From assembly GCF_009739905.1 (NCBI RefSeq), contig NZ_CP034279.1, forward strand, positions 6,014,001 to 6,078,000: DNA of 64,000 nucleotides, read 5' to 3'. This DNA comes from Streptomyces ficellus. GTDB taxonomy: Bacteria > Actinomycetota > Actinomycetes > Streptomycetales > Streptomycetaceae. Position 1 is the stretch's first letter, and each line of letters begins with the position of its first letter. The notes beneath the pieces are model-generated. The model made no database searches, had not been told where the DNA came from, and saw nothing but the letters and a program-made list of their open reading frames with translations. Shown here piece by piece: positions 1 through 9,400 of this stretch. A program made the translations under genes and the position numbers.

Positions 1-59
1 GAGCGCAAGACCCCTGCGTTACTTTCGGGTTACGCCCGGGGCCGCTGGTGCCCGGCCCC

Positions 60-806
60 TCACGTCAGGAAACCCCGCAGCAGCGCCGCCGTCCCCGCGC
101 AGTGCTCCCGCATCACCTCGCGCGCCGCGTCCGCGTCGCCCTCCAGCACCGCCTCCACCAGCGCGGTGTGCTGCGCCTGCGAGTGCTCCAGGTTGCGTAC
201 GAGCAGGGGGATGCAGTCCAGCAGGTCGTTCACCGACGCCCGCACCCCGGCGTACTGCGCCATGAGCGTCGGCGAGCCCGACAGCTCCGCCAGTGTCAGA
301 TGCAGCAGCGTGTCCTGGCGCCGGTAGTCCTCCAGCGGCGCGTCGTGCGTCGCCCGCAGTGCCGTACGCAGCCGCTCGGCGCCCTCCTCGGGCAGACCGT
401 GCGCCGCGCACAGCCCCGCCGCGCCCACCTCCAGCACCTCGCGGAAGCGCAGGGTGTCCTCCACGTCGACCGACGCGATCCGGCGCCGCAGCTCCGCCTC
501 GCCCGAGTCGCCGGGCGTCCGGTCCCGGTGCAGCACGAACGTTCCGCCGTAGCGGCCGCGCCGGCTCTCCACCAGGCCCTGCTCCTGGAGGACCTTCAGC
601 ACCTCGCGCAGGGTGACCCGGCTGATGCCCATCCGGTCCGCCAGCTCCCGCTCCGCGGGCAGCCGCTCGCCCCCGGGCACGAGCCCGAGCCGGACGATCT
701 GGAGGATCTGCTCCAGCGCCTCCTCGAAACCGTTGCCCGCGCGCACCGGCCGCAGCACGGGCGCCAACCGGTCCCCGGGCCCGCGGCCCGGGCTCTTCTT
801 CGCCAC
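60..806 (-). CDS. FadR-type GntR family transcriptional regulator
   Basis: This 248-residue protein has an N-terminal winged-helix GntR domain (about residues 20-85, with the recognition stretch GISRVTLREVLKVLQ) followed by an alpha-helical FCD ligand domain, which is the FadR subfamily arrangement. I chose the GTG at 806 because an AGGGG stretch lies just upstream; an in-frame TTG at 827 has nothing comparable. It is divergent from the glutamine-synthetase-like gene across 78 bases, so it most likely represses that gene and the two dehydrogenases behind it in response to the pathway substrate or product. That target is inferred from position only. Confidence 0.9.
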   Translation of the reverse strand: MAKKSPGRGPGDRLAPVLRPVRAGNGFEEALEQILQIVRLGLVPGGERLPAERELADRMGISRVTLREVLKVLQEQGLVESRRGRYGGTFVLHRDRTPGDSGEAELRRRIASVDVEDTLRFREVLEVGAAGLCAAHGLPEEGAERLRTALRATHDAPLEDYRRQDTLLHLTLAELSGSPTLMAQYAGVRASVNDLLDCIPLLVRNLEHSQAQHTALVEAVLEGDADAAREVMREHCAGTAALLRGFLT

Positions 807-884
807 CTCGCCGTTTCCCCTTCCCAAGCAATGGTCTTCCGCAATACCTTATGGCTCCCGGCTGACCGAAGGAGGAGTAATCCC

Positions 885-2249
885 GTGGCAGACCGCAAAC
901 CCCCGCTCGGCGTCGAGGAACTGCGTACCCTCGTCGCGAACGGTGAGATCGACACAGTGGTCCTGGCCTTCCCCGATATGCAAGGGCGGCTCCAGGGCAA
1001 GCGGTTCGCCGCACCGTTCTTCCTCGACGACGTACTGCACCACGGCACCGAGGGCTGCAACTACCTCCTCGCCGTGGACGTGGAGCTCAACACCGTCGAC
1101 GGCTACGACATGTCGTCCTGGGCCAAGGGCTACGGCGACTTCGCCATGCGCCCCGACCTCACCACCCTGCGCCGCCTCCCCTGGAACGAGGGCACGGCGA
1201 TGCTCGTCGCCGACCTCCACTGGAACGACGGCACCCCCGTCGTCGCCGCGCCCCGCCAGATCCTGCGCCGCCAGCTCGAACGGCTCGCCGGACACGGCTT
1301 CACCGCCCACGTCGGCACCGAACTCGAATTCATCGTCTTCAAGGACACCTACGAACAGGCCTGGAACGCCGACTACCGCGACCTGACCCCGGCGAACCAG
1401 TACAACATCGACTACTCCATCCTCGGCACCGGCCGCATCGAACCCCTGCTGCGCCGCATCCGCAACGAGATGGCCACCGCCGGACTGACCGTCGAGTCCG
1501 CCAAGGGCGAGTGCAACCCCGGTCAGCACGAGATCGCCTTCAAGTACGACGAGGCCCTCGTCACCTGCGACCAGCACGCCATCTACAAGACCGGCGCCAA
1601 GGAGATCGCCGCCCAGGAGGGCGTCTCGCTCACCTTCATGGCGAAGTACAACGAGCGCGAGGGCAACTCCTGCCACATCCACCTCTCCCTCCAGGACGAG
1701 GACGGCCGCAACGTCATGGCGGGCGACGGACCCGGCGGCATGTCACCGGTCATGCGCCACTTCCTCGCCGGCCAGCTCGCCGCACTCCGCGACTTCTCCC
1801 TCCTCTACGCCCCCAACATCAACTCCTACAAGCGCTTCCAGCCCGGCTCCTTCGCCCCCACCGCCGTCGCCTGGGGCTACGACAACCGCACCTGCTCCCT
1901 GCGCGTCGTCGGCCACGACCGCTCCCTGCGCTTCGAGAACCGCCTCCCCGGCGGCGACGTCAACCCGTACCTCGCCGTCGCCGGCCTGGTCGCGGCGGGC
2001 CTGTACGGCATCGAGCAGCAGCTGGAACTCCCCGAGCCGTGCGAGGGCAACGCCTACACCGCCGACTACGCCCACGTCCCCACCACCCTGCGCGAGGCCG
2101 CCGAACTGTGGGAGAACAGCCCCATCGCAAAGGCCGCCTTCGGGGACGAGGTCGTCGCCCACTACCGCAACATGGCGCGGGTCGAGCTCGAAGCCTTCGA
2201 CGCCGCGGTGACCGACTGGGAGCTGCGCCGCTCCTTCGAACGCCTGTAA
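885..2249 (+). CDS. glnA4: Glutamine synthetase-like gamma-glutamylamide ligase (GlnA4 type)
   Basis: The 454-residue protein is a complete glutamine synthetase fold: a beta-grasp domain (about 15-115) and a catalytic domain with the metal-binding ELEFIVFKD segment, NPGQHEIAF, the HIHLSL segment and the ATP/glutamate-binding NSYKR segment. It lacks the NLYDLP adenylylation site of true GlnA, which fits the GlnA-like ligases that glutamylate amines. In S. coelicolor the syntenic GlnA4 is reported to make gamma-glutamylethanolamide. The GTG at 885 follows a strong GGAGGAG. The aldehyde dehydrogenase starts 8 bases after the stop and an SDR follows, so ligation and then oxidation of an amine substrate is a reasonable inference. 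The exact amine cannot be read from sequence. Confidence 0.88.
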   Translation: MADRKPPLGVEELRTLVANGEIDTVVLAFPDMQGRLQGKRFAAPFFLDDVLHHGTEGCNYLLAVDVELNTVDGYDMSSWAKGYGDFAMRPDLTTLRRLPWNEGTAMLVADLHWNDGTPVVAAPRQILRRQLERLAGHGFTAHVGTELEFIVFKDTYEQAWNADYRDLTPANQYNIDYSILGTGRIEPLLRRIRNEMATAGLTVESAKGECNPGQHEIAFKYDEALVTCDQHAIYKTGAKEIAAQEGVSLTFMAKYNEREGNSCHIHLSLQDEDGRNVMAGDGPGGMSPVMRHFLAGQLAALRDFSLLYAPNINSYKRFQPGSFAPTAVAWGYDNRTCSLRVVGHDRSLRFENRLPGGDVNPYLAVAGLVAAGLYGIEQQLELPEPCEGNAYTADYAHVPTTLREAAELWENSPIAKAAFGDEVVAHYRNMARVELEAFDAAVTDWELRRSFERL

Positions 2250-2257
2250 GGACCCCC

Positions 2258-3631
2258 GTGAGCACAGAGCCCACCGAGCACCTCGTCCTCAACCCCGCCA
2301 CCGAAGAGGTCGTCGCGACCGTCCCGGCCACCACCGCCGCCGGCGTGGACGCGGCCGTCACCCGCGCCGCCGCCGCCCAGCGGGGGTGGGCGGCGGCGGC
2401 CCCCGCCGACCGCGCCCGCCTGCTGCGCCGGTTCGCGACCGTCGTCGACGAACACGCCGAGGAACTGGCCCGGCTGGAGGTCCGCGAGGCCGGCCACACC
2501 CTCGGCAACGCCCGCTGGGAGGCCGGCAACGTACGCGACCTGCTCGACTACGCGGCCGGGGGAGTGGAGCGTCTCAACGGCCGGCAGATCCCCGTCCCCG
2601 GCGGCCTCGACGTCACCGTCCTCGAACCCCTGGGCGTCGTCGGAGTGATCGCGCCCTGGAACTTCCCCATGCCGATCGCCGCCTGGGGCACCGCCCCCGC
2701 CCTCGCGGCCGGCAACGCGGTCCTCCTCAAACCGGCCGAGACCACCCCGCTGACCGCCCTGCGCCTCGCGGAACTCGCCCTGGAGGCGGGCCTGCCCGAG
2801 CACCTCTTCCAGGTCCTCCCCGGCGCCGGCACCGTCACCGGCGACGCGCTCGTCACGCACCCCGGCGTCGCCAAGATCGTCTTCACCGGCTCCACCCGCG
2901 TCGGCAAGAGCATCATGGCGAAGTGCGCCGGCCGGGTGAAGCGCGTGACGCTCGAACTCGGCGGCAAGAGCCCCAACATCGTCTTCGCAGACGCCGACAT
3001 CGAGGCCGCGGCCGCCGCCACCCCCATGTCCTTCCTGGACAACTCCGGACAGGACTGCTGCGCCCGCACGCGCATCCTCGTCCAGCGCAGCGTCCACGAC
3101 CGGTTCATGGAACTGCTGGCCCCCGCCGTCGAGGAGATCGTCGTCGGCGACCCGGCCGACGAGAAGACCCAGATGGGCCCGCTGATCTCCCGCACCCAGC
3201 TGGAGCGGGTGCGCGGACACGTCCCCGACGACGCGGCCGGCATCCGCGGCAAGGCCCCCGAGGGCCCCGGCTTCTGGTTCCCGCCCACCGTCCTCACCGG
3301 CCTCGCGCCCGACGCGCCCGCCGCCGTCGAGGAGATCTTCGGACCCGTCGCCGTCGTCCTGCCGTTCGACGACGAGGCCGACGCGATCCGGCTCGCCAAC
3401 GCCACCGAGTACGGCCTCGCCGCCTCCATCTGGACCCGCGACGTCGGCCGCGCCCTGCGCGTCTCCGGCGCCGTCCGGGCCGGGAACCTCTCCGTCAACT
3501 CCCACTCCAGCGTCCGCTACTGGACCCCGTTCGGCGGCTACCAGCAGTCCGGCCTCGGACGGGAGCTCGGCCCCGACGCCCTCACCGCCTTCACCGAAAC
3601 CAAGAACGTCTTCATCAGCACGGAGGCCTGA
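2258..3631 (+). CDS. NAD(P)-dependent aldehyde dehydrogenase
   Basis: This 457-residue protein is a full ALDH-superfamily enzyme. It shows the PWNFPM segment, LKPAE in the nucleotide-binding region, ELGGKSPNIVF around the general-base glutamate, and the catalytic cysteine in SGQDCCARTRI. It starts with GTG 8 bases after the glnA4-like gene and ends 5 bases before the SDR gene, so the three are one operon. By context it would oxidise the aldehyde formed from a gamma-glutamylated amino alcohol or diamine, in the manner of gamma-glutamyl-aminobutyraldehyde dehydrogenases. The substrate is inferred, not seen. Confidence 0.9.
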   Translation: MSTEPTEHLVLNPATEEVVATVPATTAAGVDAAVTRAAAAQRGWAAAAPADRARLLRRFATVVDEHAEELARLEVREAGHTLGNARWEAGNVRDLLDYAAGGVERLNGRQIPVPGGLDVTVLEPLGVVGVIAPWNFPMPIAAWGTAPALAAGNAVLLKPAETTPLTALRLAELALEAGLPEHLFQVLPGAGTVTGDALVTHPGVAKIVFTGSTRVGKSIMAKCAGRVKRVTLELGGKSPNIVFADADIEAAAAATPMSFLDNSGQDCCARTRILVQRSVHDRFMELLAPAVEEIVVGDPADEKTQMGPLISRTQLERVRGHVPDDAAGIRGKAPEGPGFWFPPTVLTGLAPDAPAAVEEIFGPVAVVLPFDDEADAIRLANATEYGLAASIWTRDVGRALRVSGAVRAGNLSVNSHSSVRYWTPFGGYQQSGLGRELGPDALTAFTETKNVFISTEA

Positions 3632-3636
3632 CCGAC

Positions 3637-4419
3637 ATGACCGACAACACTGTGTGCCGCCGCCTCGCCGGCCGGACCGCCGTCATCACCGGCGCCGGCA
3701 GCGGCATCGGCCTGGCCGCCGCCCGCCGCCTCGCCTCCGAGGGAGCGAACGTCGTCTGCGGCGACATCGACGAGCAGGCCGGCAAGGCCGCCGCGGACGA
3801 GGTCGGCGGCACCTTCGTACGCGTCGACGTCACCGACGCCGAGGAGGTCGACGCCCTTTTCAAGGCCGCGTACGACACCTACGGCAGCGTCGACATCGCC
3901 TTCAACAACGCGGGCATCTCCCCGCCCGACGACGACTCCATCCTCACCACCGGCCTGGAGGCCTGGAAGCGCGTCCAGGAGGTCAACCTCACCTCCGTCT
4001 ACCTCTGCTGCAAGGCCGCCATCCCCTACATGCAGCGCCAGGGCCGCGGCTCCATCATCAACACCGCCTCCTTCGTCGCCATCATGGGCGCCGCCACCTC
4101 GCAGATCTCCTACACCGCCTCCAAGGGCGGCGTCCTCGCCATGTCGCGCGAGCTGGGCGTGCAGTTCGCCCGCGAGGGCATCCGCGTCAACGCCCTGTGC
4201 CCCGGACCGGTGAACACCCCGCTCCTCCAGGAGCTGTTCGCCAAGGACCCCGAGCGCGCGGCCCGCCGCCTCGTCCACATCCCCGCCGGGCGCTTCGCCG
4301 AGGCCGAGGAGATCGCCGCCGCCGTCGCGTTCCTCGCGAGCGACGACTCGTCCTTCGTCAACGCCACCGACTTCCTCGTCGACGGCGGCATCTCCGGCGC
4401 CTACGTCACCCCCCTGTAG
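3637..4419 (+). CDS. Short-chain dehydrogenase/reductase
   Basis: This 260-residue classical SDR has the N-terminal TGAGSGIG NAD(P)-binding motif, NNAG, and the catalytic Ser/Tyr-x3-Lys in SYTASKGG. The start-domain DID after the second beta strand favours NAD. It is the third gene of the operon with the glutamylamide ligase and aldehyde dehydrogenase, and a strong hairpin follows it. A role in oxidising the alcohol of a gamma-glutamylated amino alcohol before the aldehyde dehydrogenase step would fit the order of the genes, but annotation pipelines may call it a 3-oxoacyl-ACP reductase (FabG-like). Confidence 0.9.
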   Translation: MTDNTVCRRLAGRTAVITGAGSGIGLAAARRLASEGANVVCGDIDEQAGKAAADEVGGTFVRVDVTDAEEVDALFKAAYDTYGSVDIAFNNAGISPPDDDSILTTGLEAWKRVQEVNLTSVYLCCKAAIPYMQRQGRGSIINTASFVAIMGAATSQISYTASKGGVLAMSRELGVQFAREGIRVNALCPGPVNTPLLQELFAKDPERAARRLVHIPAGRFAEAEEIAAAVAFLASDDSSFVNATDFLVDGGISGAYVTPL

Positions 4420-4441
4420 TTCACCCGCCCTCCACCTTCCC

Positions 4442-4473
4442 GACAGCCGGGCGTCGCACGACGCCCGGCTGTC
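4442..4473 (+). terminator. Factor-independent terminator-like hairpin after the SDR operon
   Basis: A perfect 14-bp inverted repeat (left arm 4442-4455, right arm 4460-4473) with a 4-base loop lies 22 bases after the SDR stop. There is no strong T-tract, which is usual for Streptomyces hairpin terminators. Confidence 0.75.
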
Positions 4474-4496
4474 CTGCATAGACCAGGAGCGTGTAC

Positions 4497-5786
<1,290 letters not shown>

Positions 5787-5795
5787 GCTGACCGC

Positions 5796-6689
5796 ATGAG
5801 CATGTCGAGCCCGCCCGGCTGGTACCCGGATCCCGGCAACCCCGCCGCCGAGCACTGGTGGGACGGCACCGCCTGGACCGGGCACACCCGCGCCTCCACC
5901 ACCGCGAGGGCCACCCGGCCCGCGGAGCGACGGCCCCGCCGCACCCTCGGCATCGCCGCCGCGATCGCCACGGTGGCGGCGGTCGCCGTGGCGGCCGTCG
6001 TCCTCCGCCCGGGCGACGAGCCGGCCGCCGGCGCGAGGAACAGCCCCGCGCCGCCCCGGGCGAGCACCGCGCCCGCACCGCCGCCCCCGTCCGCGTCCCC
6101 CACCGACGGCGACGAGGACGACCCCACCGCCGTCGTCGACCAGCTCAACGGCATCACCCTGCCCGTACTCGACGGCTGGGAGAAGCCCGAACGCACCACG
6201 GACGACCTGCCGACCGTCTCGACCGTCGCCGACGACCCCTGCCCCGCCGCGAGCAGCCGCCGGTGCACACGCGGCTCGGTCTCCGCCATGACCGCCACCG
6301 CGGTCGCCGCCACCGACGACCCCCGGGCCATCGCCCTGGAGGACATCGGGAAGGCCGCCGACCGCGCCTACGAGGAGGACGTCCTCGGCGTCCGCCCCCA
6401 CGGCGGCATCCGCTCCCACGAGGTGGTCGCCGACCGGCCCGCCGTCGTCGCCGGACGCACCGGACACCTGGTCCGCTGGCGGGTCACCACCAACGAGGGC
6501 CCCGGCGGATACGTCCAGTCCCTGGCGTTCCCCTCGCCGCGCGGCAGCGAGTCGCCCGTCATCGTGCGGTACGTCTTCTCCGCCGGGCCGGGCGCGCCGC
6601 CGCCGGCCACCATGGACGAGATCACCCGCGGCATCCGCCCCATCGGCAGCTCGACCGGCGGCGGCGTGGGCAGCACCATGGGCCCCTGA
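5796..6689 (+). CDS. DUF2510 domain membrane-anchored protein
   Basis: The first 30 residues of this 297-residue protein form a DUF2510 motif (PPGWYPDPGNP...WWDGTAWT), a short tryptophan-rich module common in actinobacterial membrane proteins. A single membrane segment follows (about residues 55-72), then a Pro/Ala-rich linker, then an extracytoplasmic domain of about 190 residues that contains two cysteines. There is no enzymatic motif. It starts with ATG 9 bases after the HAD phosphatase stop, so it may be co-transcribed with it. Function is unknown. Confidence 0.75.
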   Translation: MSMSSPPGWYPDPGNPAAEHWWDGTAWTGHTRASTTARATRPAERRPRRTLGIAAAIATVAAVAVAAVVLRPGDEPAAGARNSPAPPRASTAPAPPPPSASPTDGDEDDPTAVVDQLNGITLPVLDGWEKPERTTDDLPTVSTVADDPCPAASSRRCTRGSVSAMTATAVAATDDPRAIALEDIGKAADRAYEEDVLGVRPHGGIRSHEVVADRPAVVAGRTGHLVRWRVTTNEGPGGYVQSLAFPSPRGSESPVIVRYVFSAGPGAPPPATMDEITRGIRPIGSSTGGGVGSTMGP

Positions 6690-6701
6690 GCGGCCGGCCG
6701 G

Positions 6702-7904
6702 TCAGAGGAACGTCCGGCCCTCGCCCCGGTACGTCGGCACGGACGCCGTGACCCGGTCGCCCTCGATCAGGTGCAGCGTGCCGAACCGCTCGCACAGCTC
6801 GCCCGCCTTCGCGTGCCGGAACCACACCTTGTCGCCGATCAGCAGATCGTCGGCGGGGGACCCCAGCAGCGGGGTCTGCACCTCGCCCGCCCCCTCCTGC
6901 GGGTCGTAGCGCAGCCCCTCGGGCAGGTACGGGACCGGCGACCGGTCCTGGCCCGCCACACCCGACGCGGGGTACCCCCCGCCCAGCACCGTGACCACGC
7001 CCAGCCCCGGCCGGCGCACCACCGGCTGCGCGAACAGCGCCGCCGGGCGGCCCGTGAACGACGTGTAGTGGTCGAACAGCCGCGGCAGGAACAGCCCCGA
7101 CCCGGCCGCGATCTCGGTCACCGCCTCCTCGGCCGCCGTGTGCTGCACGCTCCCGGTCCCGCCCCCGTTCACGAATCGGAGGTCCGGCGCCACCTCCCGC
7201 ACCGCCGCCACCACGGCCGCCCGGCGCGCCGCCAGCTCCCGGCGGGCCGCGGCCTGCATCACCCGCACCACCCGCGACCGCACCGGCCGCCCCGCGACCG
7301 CGTCGCCCACCCCGGCGACATGCCCCTCGTACGCCATCAGCCCCACCAGCCGGAACCCCGGCCTGCGGGCCACCGACCGGGCCAGCTCCGCCACCTGCGC
7401 CGGCGTGCGCAACGGCGAACGCCGCGCCCCGACCCTGACCCGGCCGCCCAGCAGGTGCAGCGACGTGTCCAGCTCCAGACACACCCGCACCTCCTCCGCG
7501 CCGCCGTCCCGGGCCCGGTCGATCAGCTCCAGCTGCGCCGGGTCGTCGACCATCACCGTCACCGCGCCCGCGAGCTTCGCGTCCCCCGCGAGCTCCGCGA
7601 AACCGGGGCGGTCCGCCGAGGGGTACGCCAGCAGCACGTCGTCGAACCCGGCCCGCGCCAGCCACAGCGACTCGGCGAGCGTGTACGACATCACACCGGC
7701 GAACCCCTCGCGCGCCAGCACCCGCTCCAGCAGTGCCCGGCAGCGCACGGACTTGCTCGCCACCCGGACCGGCTTCCCGCCGGCCCGGCGCACGAGGTCG
7801 GCGGCGTTCGCGTCGAACGCCTCCAGGTCGACGACGGCCACGGGCGCGTCGAGATGGGCGGTGGCCCGGTCGTACCGGGCCCGGTCAGCGGCACGCGGAG
7901 TCAT
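6702..7904 (-). CDS. PLP-dependent alanine racemase-fold protein (amino acid deaminase/aldolase type)
   Basis: The 400-residue protein begins with an alanine-racemase N-terminal barrel: DAPVAVVDLEAFDANAADLVRRAGGKPVRVASKSVR, where the lysine of VASKS is the expected PLP lysine at about residue 46. The family resembles D-threonine aldolase and D-serine deaminase. The ATG at 7904 was chosen because it sits just before the conserved domain. The gene is convergent with the DUF2510 gene. A role in D-amino acid breakdown is likely from the fold, but the exact reaction is not determined by sequence. Confidence 0.82.
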   Translation of the reverse strand: MTPRAADRARYDRATAHLDAPVAVVDLEAFDANAADLVRRAGGKPVRVASKSVRCRALLERVLAREGFAGVMSYTLAESLWLARAGFDDVLLAYPSADRPGFAELAGDAKLAGAVTVMVDDPAQLELIDRARDGGAEEVRVCLELDTSLHLLGGRVRVGARRSPLRTPAQVAELARSVARRPGFRLVGLMAYEGHVAGVGDAVAGRPVRSRVVRVMQAAARRELAARRAAVVAAVREVAPDLRFVNGGGTGSVQHTAAEEAVTEIAAGSGLFLPRLFDHYTSFTGRPAALFAQPVVRRPGLGVVTVLGGGYPASGVAGQDRSPVPYLPEGLRYDPQEGAGEVQTPLLGSPADDLLIGDKVWFRHAKAGELCERFGTLHLIEGDRVTASVPTYRGEGRTFL

Positions 7905-8230
7905 GGCCAGAGCCTGCCAGAACCGTCTACCCGGGGGTAGGGGGACGATCCGGTCAGATCCGCCCCGACCTGCGGTCTCGTTCCCGCCCCGGTGCGCACA
8001 GCCCGTAGAGTTACCCACGCGCTGACGAACGGGCCTGCCCCGCAAGGCGATCCGTACGGCAACCGAGGGGGGCGGATGAGCACCGAGGCACGACACCCGT
8101 CCTCCCGCCCGGCCCCCGCCGACCGCCGCCCTCCCATACCGCCGCGCCCCACGACACCCCCCGCCCAGGCACCCACGCAGGCACCCGCGCCCGGCCCGGC
8201 ATCCGCCGCCCCCGCCCGCTGCCCGAGCAG

Positions 8231-9400
8231 GTGGCGGCCCGGCCGCCGAGCGGTCGGGCTTCCGCGCCTTCCGCGCCCGGTGCACGGACCGCGTCCGGTC
8301 CGGGTACGGCGTTCGCGGCTGCGACGTCCCCGCCCGGCGCCGGGCCGGCCGTGGCGCCCACCCGGCCGCCGGGTCCGCGTACCGGCTCGACCGGACCCGC
8401 CTCCCCGGCGCCCGGCGCCCCGCCCGTCGAGACCACCGCCCGGCTGCGTCCCGTGCCGCCCGCCGCCCCGCAGGGCGAACCGGCCGCCACCCCGCCCACG
8501 CGGCGGCGGCCCGTCGGGGCCGTGGACCTGACCCCGCGGCCCGGAGCCGGATCCGGGAGCGCCCCGGCGGCCGCGCCCCGGCCGCACTGGGTGCCGCCCG
8601 AGACGCCCGCCGAGACCACCACCCGCCTGCGCCCCGTGCCCGCCAGGCGTCCGGGCCGGACCGCGGGGGCCGTCGCGTGCCTGGTGCTCGGGCTCGGGCT
8701 GACCGGCGGAGCCGCCGCCGGGGCGTGGCTCGTGGGCGACTCGGCGGCCCGGTCCGCCGACCGTTTCACCGAGGCCCGCGGCCTCTGGCACGACGTCCCC
8801 GTGGACACGCTCTTCCCCCGCACCCTCGACGGCGAGGGCGCCGGACCGGGACGCGCCGACCGCACCTGGACGCGCGTCGCCGTCGCGCCCGACGGGCCCT
8901 GCACGGGTGCCCTCGACCCGCTGCTGCTGCGCACCGTGCAGCCGGTGGGGTGCGAGCGCGTGCTGCGCGCCACGTACACCGACGCCACCTCCACCAGCGT
9001 CACCACCGTCGGCCTGGTGTTCACCGACGCCGACCGCCCCGCCATGACCGCGCTGCGCGAACGCTTCGCCGGCGAGAGCCTCGACGAGCGCACCGACCTC
9101 CTGCCGCGCACCCTCGCCGCCCCCGGCACCGTCGCCGCCCGCTTCGGCGACGAGCAGCGGGCCAGCTGGCGGGTGAGCGTCCTCACCGACGTACCCGTCA
9201 TCGTCTACGCCGTGTCCGGCTTCGCCGACGGCAGGACGGTCGACGACCCGCAGCCCGCCGCCGAGGCGATGGCCGAGGGGCAGACGAGCACGCCCGCGCA
9301 GGCGGGGCTCGGCCACGACGCCGACGGCATCGCCGACCGCATCGAGCGCGGCATCCGTACGACCGCGACGACCGGCAAGGCCACGCAGGAGCCCCGTTGA
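8231..9400 (+). CDS. Membrane protein with Pro/Ala-rich N-terminus; start uncertain
   Basis: The reading frame from GTG 8231 gives 389 residues: about 140 residues of Pro/Ala/Arg-rich, probably cytoplasmic and disordered sequence with repeated TTRLRPVP-like units, one membrane segment (about 146-168, VACLVLGLGLTGGAAAGAWL), and an extracytoplasmic domain with a pair of cysteines. No known catalytic motif is seen. GTG 8231 has no good ribosome site. A much better start, ATG 8076 behind GAGGGGGG, opens a different frame that would have to shift near 8220 to join this one. The stop overlaps the start of the downstream protease, so the two are translationally coupled. Confidence 0.65.
   Translation: MAARPPSGRASAPSAPGARTASGPGTAFAAATSPPGAGPAVAPTRPPGPRTGSTGPASPAPGAPPVETTARLRPVPPAAPQGEPAATPPTRRRPVGAVDLTPRPGAGSGSAPAAAPRPHWVPPETPAETTTRLRPVPARRPGRTAGAVACLVLGLGLTGGAAAGAWLVGDSAARSADRFTEARGLWHDVPVDTLFPRTLDGEGAGPGRADRTWTRVAVAPDGPCTGALDPLLLRTVQPVGCERVLRATYTDATSTSVTTVGLVFTDADRPAMTALRERFAGESLDERTDLLPRTLAAPGTVAARFGDEQRASWRVSVLTDVPVIVYAVSGFADGRTVDDPQPAAEAMAEGQTSTPAQAGLGHDADGIADRIERGIRTTATTGKATQEPR

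Noticed and set aside
1..59. Possible gene end at the left edge
   Set aside because: The 59 bases before the regulator's stop show no recognisable coding end; nothing can be called.
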